Assembly (NCBI GenBank): GCA_027038095.1
Contig: JALVYA010000212.1
Span: forward strand, 1 to 25,681
Direction: 5' to 3'
Length of the DNA stretch: 25,681 bases
Origin: Archaeoglobaceae archaeon
Lineage (GTDB): Archaea; Halobacteriota; Archaeoglobi; Archaeoglobales; Archaeoglobaceae
Positions 22,007-25,681 of this stretch are shown here, one piece after another. The position numbers were made by a program, and so were the translations under genes. The notes under the pieces are model-generated. The model was not told where the DNA came from. It saw only the letters and a program-made list of their open reading frames with translations, and searched no databases. Numbering within the stretch: position 1 is the stretch's first letter; every line of letters begins with the position of its first letter.

Positions 22007-23442
22007 AACTTGCTCACCCTTTCTTCAACGAGTCCGGTGAGCTTTTCTCTCAGAAATCCGTCGGATTTTATCGAGCCAAGAGCTGCTGATAGCTCTTTAT
22101 CCCCAACCGTATCGGAAATCCACCTTTCAAAATCCCTTCTCCGGTGGTGCTCTTCAACGCATTCATCACTCACGTTTTTCAGTTTTTGAGCAAATTCGAC
22201 GAGGGAGTGGGCTGAAGTTAGATACCTCTGCCCTTCGTAGAAGTGAAAAGCTTCCTCAGGCCTGAGAGTCCTCAAAATTCTTGCAACTTCTCTGTTCTTC
22301 ATTCTCGGTATGCAGCATTTCTCGTAACGGCTCAGGGCGGTCATGTAGTTTTTAAAAGCCGAAAACGGCTCGCTCTGACTGAAGTAGCTGTGCACGTCTC
22401 CCGAACTTCCATGTTTTGTTGCCATGTAGTAGAAGTGGTCACTCGTCTGCATGAGTCTCCACATTCTCTTATTCGTTCCATCTCTCCTCGAATACGGTTC
22501 CGCTTTCTGAATTGCTGTAAAGGCTGACTTCTGCATGTCGTTTCCGAGCCAGGCAGACGCGTCCTTTTCTATATCAGCCCATGAGGTGGTTTCCTCGCCC
22601 TCTATTTCTCCCCTCACTTTAAGCTCCGCAAGCTCAGACGGCAGGGCAAAGCTCACACCTCTCAGCTCGCACTCCTGAGGTAACCACCTGAGAAACTCTA
22701 ATATTCCACTCTCCTTCCAGTGATGCTCACCAAAAGTTTCGTAATCGATAAACACGTTTACGCAATCTCCCGGAGTTTTCGACAGCCAGTCGGCGTATTT
22801 ATCAGCGGTTAGGGGATACTGATCCCAGTCCCGGCAGGAAAACCTGAAGGCTATATCGTCTGAAAGCTGATAATTTCTGACGAGAACCTTTATGCCGTTG
22901 CACGAGTAAACGTAATTGGGGCTTCTACCCTTTAAAAGCTTAGCACAGCCCTCTGCGTAAACTGCTTTAAAACCCAGATTTCGTGCTTTGACAGCTATCG
23001 CAGAGTTAAATATGAGTTCGGTATTTTCAAACACTTCAGGTTTAACACCAAATTTCTCCTTCAGCATCGCAACGTGCATTTTAACCTGTTTCTCGAACTC
23101 AGATTTACAGTCTGTAAAAAGACTTGAAATGCTGTGAAAATAAGTTTGAGCCAGAAATTCACAGTTACGGTGTTCGGAGCACTCTTCAAACAGCTCTAAG
23201 GCTTCCTCACACCACATCTCAAGCTGTTCTACAACGAGACCTGAAAGGCTGAAAGCACATTTAAAACCATCGTCGAGTTTTTCAAGGATTATGCGGGTGG
23301 CGGGGATGTAACACTTTTCCGCCACCCTTCGAATTATTTCCCTGTTGGAATTTGAAAACCACTTATCGAAATCACAGTCCTGAAAGTCGTTACCAAGTCT
23401 GAAAGGCTGGTGAACTTCAAATGCAAAGCAGACCTTACTCAT
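21988..23442 (-). CDS. Glycoside hydrolase family 57 (alpha-amylase-like)
   Basis: A 484-residue GH57 retaining alpha-glucan hydrolase or transferase. Visible conserved regions are HQP (11-13), the nucleophile-type block VFENTELIF (137-145, Glu-142) and the acid/base block FIDYETFGEHH (231-241, Asp-233). There is no signal peptide, so it acts in the cytoplasm, on glycogen-like polymer made by the neighbouring GT4 enzymes. Activity could be alpha-amylase, amylopullulanase-like or glucanotransferase; sequence alone does not decide. The length is typical of the shorter archaeal alpha-amylase group. GGGAG is correctly spaced before the ATG. It overlaps the next GT4 gene by 19 bases and follows a 35-codon gene by 29 bases. 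Confidence 0.88.
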   Translation of the reverse strand: MSKVCFAFEVHQPFRLGNDFQDCDFDKWFSNSNREIIRRVAEKCYIPATRIILEKLDDGFKCAFSLSGLVVEQLEMWCEEALELFEECSEHRNCEFLAQTYFHSISSLFTDCKSEFEKQVKMHVAMLKEKFGVKPEVFENTELIFNSAIAVKARNLGFKAVYAEGCAKLLKGRSPNYVYSCNGIKVLVRNYQLSDDIAFRFSCRDWDQYPLTADKYADWLSKTPGDCVNVFIDYETFGEHHWKESGILEFLRWLPQECELRGVSFALPSELAELKVRGEIEGEETTSWADIEKDASAWLGNDMQKSAFTAIQKAEPYSRRDGTNKRMWRLMQTSDHFYYMATKHGSSGDVHSYFSQSEPFSAFKNYMTALSRYEKCCIPRMKNREVARILRTLRPEEAFHFYEGQRYLTSAHSLVEFAQKLKNVSDECVEEHHRRRDFERWISDTVGDKELSAALGSIKSDGFLREKLTGLVEERVSKLWSLLK

Positions 23443-23471
23443 TCAGCTCCCTCTTGTTTCCTCTTGTTCCT

Positions 23472-23579
23472 CTACTCTTCTGCGTCTATTGAAAAAACTC
23501 CCACACCGGTCTTTGATATTCTCACCTTGCTTACCTTTCCAACCCTGACTTCAACAATCCTGTTCACAACCGGCCTCAT
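23472..23579 (-). CDS. 35-residue small protein heading the GH57-GT4 operon
   Basis: A short gene that size cut-offs would miss. The minus strand reads GGAGGTGG, then five bases further an ATG (23577-23579), then 35 sense codons and TAG (23472-23474). The product starts MRPVVNRIVEVRVGKVSKVR and ends FSIDAEE. It is Val/Lys/Arg-rich with alternating hydrophobic residues, so probably beta-stranded, with net positive charge before an acidic end; there is no Cys or membrane span. It is the first gene before GH57 (29-bp gap, same strand) and sits behind a TATA element and a perfect dyad. Function unknown: a small regulator, a glucan-enzyme partner or a leader peptide are all possible. Confidence 0.65.
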   Translation of the reverse strand: MRPVVNRIVEVRVGKVSKVRISKTGVGVFSIDAEE

Positions 23580-23583
23580 ATTA

Positions 23584-23591
23584 CCACCTCC
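23584..23591 (-). promoter_or_regulatory. Strong ribosome binding site of the 35-aa gene
   Basis: Minus-strand GGAGGTGG is an almost full match to the archaeal anti-Shine-Dalgarno sequence, four bases before the ATG. It decides the start of the small gene. Confidence 0.75.
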
Positions 23592-23597
23592 ATTATA

Positions 23598-23613
23598 ATT
23601 ACGACTTCGTAAT
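23598..23613. promoter_or_regulatory. Perfect 16-bp dyad ATTACGA-CT-TCGTAAT (putative operator)
   Basis: Seven-base arms around CT form a perfect inverted repeat. On the minus strand it overlaps or directly follows the TATA-like TAAATATTA (about 23611-23619) and ends before the ribosome binding site of the 35-aa gene. That is the classic position for a repressor blocking TBP/TFB or RNA polymerase at the glucan operon promoter. Confidence 0.6.
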
Positions 23614-23760
23614 ATTTAGACTTTTTCTGAGCTGAAAGCAATTTTAACAAAAAATCATGATTTTCTGAAATTGGCGCTCTCAAAATAGTCTGGGAATAAA
23701 ACGAACAATAAAATAAATTACTGTATCTTTCCAGACAACTCCTTTCAGGCACTGAAACCA

Positions 23761-23774
23761 TTAAAAGCTTTTAA
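23761..23774. promoter_or_regulatory. Palindrome TTAAAAGCTTTTAA in the Trm10 promoter
   Basis: A perfect 14-bp palindrome whose right half provides the TATA-like CTTTTAAA about 25-30 bp before ATG 23799. It may simply be the TATA box; the symmetry could be chance. Confidence 0.4.
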
Positions 23775-23798
23775 ACAGCCTTTTTTCCCGTGTGACAA

Positions 23799-24791
23799 AT
23801 GAGGCTATCAGAGGTATTTAAAGAACTACTGAAAGAGAAGGGAATTACGAGGATATGGCCGTGTACGAACATGTGGAAACTTTCAGCTCTCGTAGCGGAA
23901 AACAGGGCAGTTGTCTGCAGAGCGAGGAACTGCAGGATTTCCATGAATCTTGACGAGAAGTGTGAGATGAAAAGTGCTCAGGCCTGCGTGATTCCGGCCA
24001 GTAAATGCTATGAAGTGATTCTGAGCAGAGACGATCTGCTGAAAAGAGCTGGCACGTATCCTTTCGTGCTGATAGACTGCAGATATCACAGCATCCACAC
24101 GGAAAAGGAGTTAAGGAGGTTGAGGCTACAGCTCAAATGCACCGTAGGTGTTGTAAGAAAGTTCATGTGGAGCGAGAAAATGGTTGTTACCGGAAAAAAA
24201 TTTCCCGAAGTCGAAACTCCATTCTACCGCGAAGCCGAAGAATTTTTTAAAGAAAAAAATATAGAAAAAGTTTTGTTGCTTGACCCAAATGCAGAAGAAG
24301 AATTCTCAAATGACGACAAATATGAGTGTTACGTTATCGGCGGTATTGTCGACCTGTGCGGAAACAAAAAAGGACTCACCTCCAGACTCGGAAAAGAGCT
24401 GGAAAGGAGTGGCGTGGAGGTTATTTCAAAGAAGTTTACGTTAAAGGGTGACGTAACCGGAGTACCGGACAGAATAAACTCCATAGCAGAAATACTGCTC
24501 ATGTGTGTAATAGACGGAAAGAGTGTTGAAGAAGCAATATACTCCGTTCAGTCCCCGCTCGTGGCGAGGTGGAGACTGAGAAAGGAGCTGGCAAAACTCT
24601 CTTTCAGACTCGACAAGCTTGCCGGGCTTGACTTCCCGGTAAGAGCTGTGAAAAAGCAGGACCTCAAAAAGCTTGAATGGCTGAAAATCAGAGAAAAGGA
24701 CTTTTACCAAGAGTGCAGAAAACTTGGTTTTTACATAATCGACGAATCGTTTCTCAAATCTATTACAGGTGATAAACATGAGTGTATTTGA
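23799..24791 (+). CDS. Trm10-family SPOUT tRNA m1G9/m1A9 methyltransferase
   Basis: S-adenosylmethionine-dependent methyltransferase that modifies N1 of the purine at tRNA position 9. The 330-residue length matches archaeal Trm10. The SPOUT core has KVLLLDPNAEEEF (157-169), the diagnostic CYVIGGIVDLCGNKKGLT (177-194, with the likely catalytic Asp-185), then LKGDVTGVPDRINSIAEILLMC (215-236) and the knot region QSPLVARWRLRKEL (251-264). The N-terminal 75 residues form a Cys-rich segment (Cys 22, 40, 45, 55, 63, 70) that may bind RNA or metal. Whether it uses G9, A9 or both cannot be read here. It overlaps the TatD-type gene by 14 bases. Confidence 0.82.
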   Translation: MRLSEVFKELLKEKGITRIWPCTNMWKLSALVAENRAVVCRARNCRISMNLDEKCEMKSAQACVIPASKCYEVILSRDDLLKRAGTYPFVLIDCRYHSIHTEKELRRLRLQLKCTVGVVRKFMWSEKMVVTGKKFPEVETPFYREAEEFFKEKNIEKVLLLDPNAEEEFSNDDKYECYVIGGIVDLCGNKKGLTSRLGKELERSGVEVISKKFTLKGDVTGVPDRINSIAEILLMCVIDGKSVEEAIYSVQSPLVARWRLRKELAKLSFRLDKLAGLDFPVRAVKKQDLKKLEWLKIREKDFYQECRKLGFYIIDESFLKSITGDKHECI

Positions 24792-25617
24792 TGACCCGGG
24801 TAAAGGTATGGAAAACACTGAAAATCCCGAGTTCGATTCAGCAGACCTGCGAGAGATAAAATTGATAGACTGTCACGCACACATGGAGCTGTACAGGAAA
24901 AGCGATGTTGAAAAGGAAATTAGAAGAGCAAAAAACTGTGTAAGAGCCGTATTCGACTCAATAACCGAGTACAGAAAAGCTCACGTTCACAAAAGCTGGG
25001 AACTTTTGAAAAATCACTTCGGCTTCATTTTTCCAACCCTGGGCTATCACCCGAACGAAGCCAAAAGGGGAAACTGGGAAAAGGTCGAAAGAGTTGAAAA
25101 ATTTCTGCTCGATCACGCAAAAGAAATAGTAGCCGTGGGAGAGATAGGTCTGGATTTTTACCATGCGACAGCAGATAGAGAGCGGGAAAATCAGCTGAGA
25201 ATTTTTAGACACTTTCTTTCTATCGCATCCGAACTGGATTTGCCTGTTGTCGTCCATGCAAGAGAAGCGGAGGAAATAGCCATAAGAGAAGTTGAAAGGG
25301 CGGGTGTTGAAGCTTACTTTCACGCTTTTGCTGAAGATGAACTCGCGAAAAGGGCGCAGGATGCAGGATACATTGGAATAAGCACGGGAATAGCGTTCAT
25401 ACCTAAGGTTAAGAGGGTTGCAGAAAAAGTATCTCTTGAAAGAATGTTCGTTGAAACGGACAGCCCATTTATGAGTCCGTTCAGGGGTGTGACAAACAAC
25501 CCCTGCAACGTATCTGTTGCTGTGAGAGAACTGGAAAGGCTTAAATCTACTGAAGCAGATGAAATAGTGTCTGCAGTACTCAAAAACGTCAGGGACTTCT
25601 TCGGAGTTGAACTGTGA
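24778..25617 (+). CDS. TatD-family metal-dependent hydrolase/DNase
   Basis: TIM-barrel metallohydrolase of the TatD family (amidohydrolase superfamily), known members being Mg-dependent 3'-5' DNases or tRNA/DNA repair nucleases. Metal-ligand motifs appear in order: IDCHAHME (HxH, start of the barrel), VGEIGLDFYH (Glu ligand), LPVVVHAREAE (His), AYFHAF (His) and VETDSPFMSP (Asp). The 279-residue length is normal, but about 30 non-homologous acidic residues precede the HxH strand. The start is ATG 24778, with AGGTGAT at 24767-24773, rather than the GTG at 24769, which lies inside that ribosome binding site. It is coupled to the Trm10 gene, so a role in nucleic-acid metabolism is plausible. It is unrelated in position to the tat genes here. 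Confidence 0.9.
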   Translation: MSVFDDPGKGMENTENPEFDSADLREIKLIDCHAHMELYRKSDVEKEIRRAKNCVRAVFDSITEYRKAHVHKSWELLKNHFGFIFPTLGYHPNEAKRGNWEKVERVEKFLLDHAKEIVAVGEIGLDFYHATADRERENQLRIFRHFLSIASELDLPVVVHAREAEEIAIREVERAGVEAYFHAFAEDELAKRAQDAGYIGISTGIAFIPKVKRVAEKVSLERMFVETDSPFMSPFRGVTNNPCNVSVAVRELERLKSTEADEIVSAVLKNVRDFFGVEL

Positions 25618-25681
25618 TTTTCGAAAGGTCTCAGAAAATATAACGATAAATTATTTTGTATTTTCAAACAATCGTTTCTAA
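25618..25681. other. Right edge: A/T-rich intergenic tail
   Basis: Sixty-four bases after the TatD-type stop hold only A/T-rich sequence with a TTTTGTATTTTC run that could terminate transcription. No gene start is seen. Confidence 0.3.

Noticed and set aside
23576..23761. A 61-codon minus-strand frame before the glucan operon
   Set aside because: It has no ribosome binding site and reads through the promoter dyad and the ribosome binding site of the 35-aa gene.

Overview
The window looks like chromosomal DNA from a hyperthermophilic euryarchaeon, most probably of the order Archaeoglobales (Archaeoglobus, Ferroglobus or Geoglobus). The evidence is a set of archaeal-only genes (CarS, archaeal PPAT, an HMf-type histone, NurA, archaeal NOG1, Trm10), A/T-rich TATA elements about 25-30 bp before several starts, U-tract terminators, Lys/Glu-rich proteins and heavy AGG/AGA arginine use. 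The order-level call is inference; no rRNA or tRNA gene is present. I saw no CRISPR array, insertion sequence, integrase or pseudogene.

Left part (1-9486): a 5'-truncated TauE/SafE exporter; a nitroreductase; a P-loop ATPase followed by CDP-archaeol synthase (carS) and orotate phosphoribosyltransferase (pyrE); on the minus strand, NurA nuclease with a small protein resembling a stand-alone HerA-type HAS barrel; a glycerate 2-kinase; a minus-strand NOG1-type GTPase; and a plus-strand pair of a HTH+CBS regulator and a DUF483-like cysteine protein.

Middle part (9492-15333): two minus-strand Tat translocase subunits (TatA and a TatB-like protein) without tatC; then a plus-strand branched-chain amino-acid-type ABC cluster with a substrate-binding protein anchored by a PGF-CTERM tail and two ATPases, but no permease genes in the window; an orphan three-helix membrane protein; the overlapping pair PPAT (coaD) and inosine/xanthosine triphosphatase; and a minus-strand histone with a structured leader.

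Right part (15502-25681): minus-strand class II ribonucleotide reductase (nrdJ) with its own apparent promoter, and a glycogen/alpha-glucan module in two transcription units: [35-aa protein - GH57 hydrolase - GT4] and [GT4 - debranching enzyme]. The first unit starts with a newly seen 35-codon gene that has a strong ribosome binding site and a perfect 16-bp dyad between its TATA element and that site. Plus-strand Trm10-type tRNA methyltransferase and TatD-type hydrolase overlap and end the window.

Most of the content is housekeeping. The items most worth checking are the small gene and operator heading the glucan operon, the permease-less ABC cluster, the lone HAS-barrel-like protein next to NurA, and the repeat-bearing nrdJ promoter.
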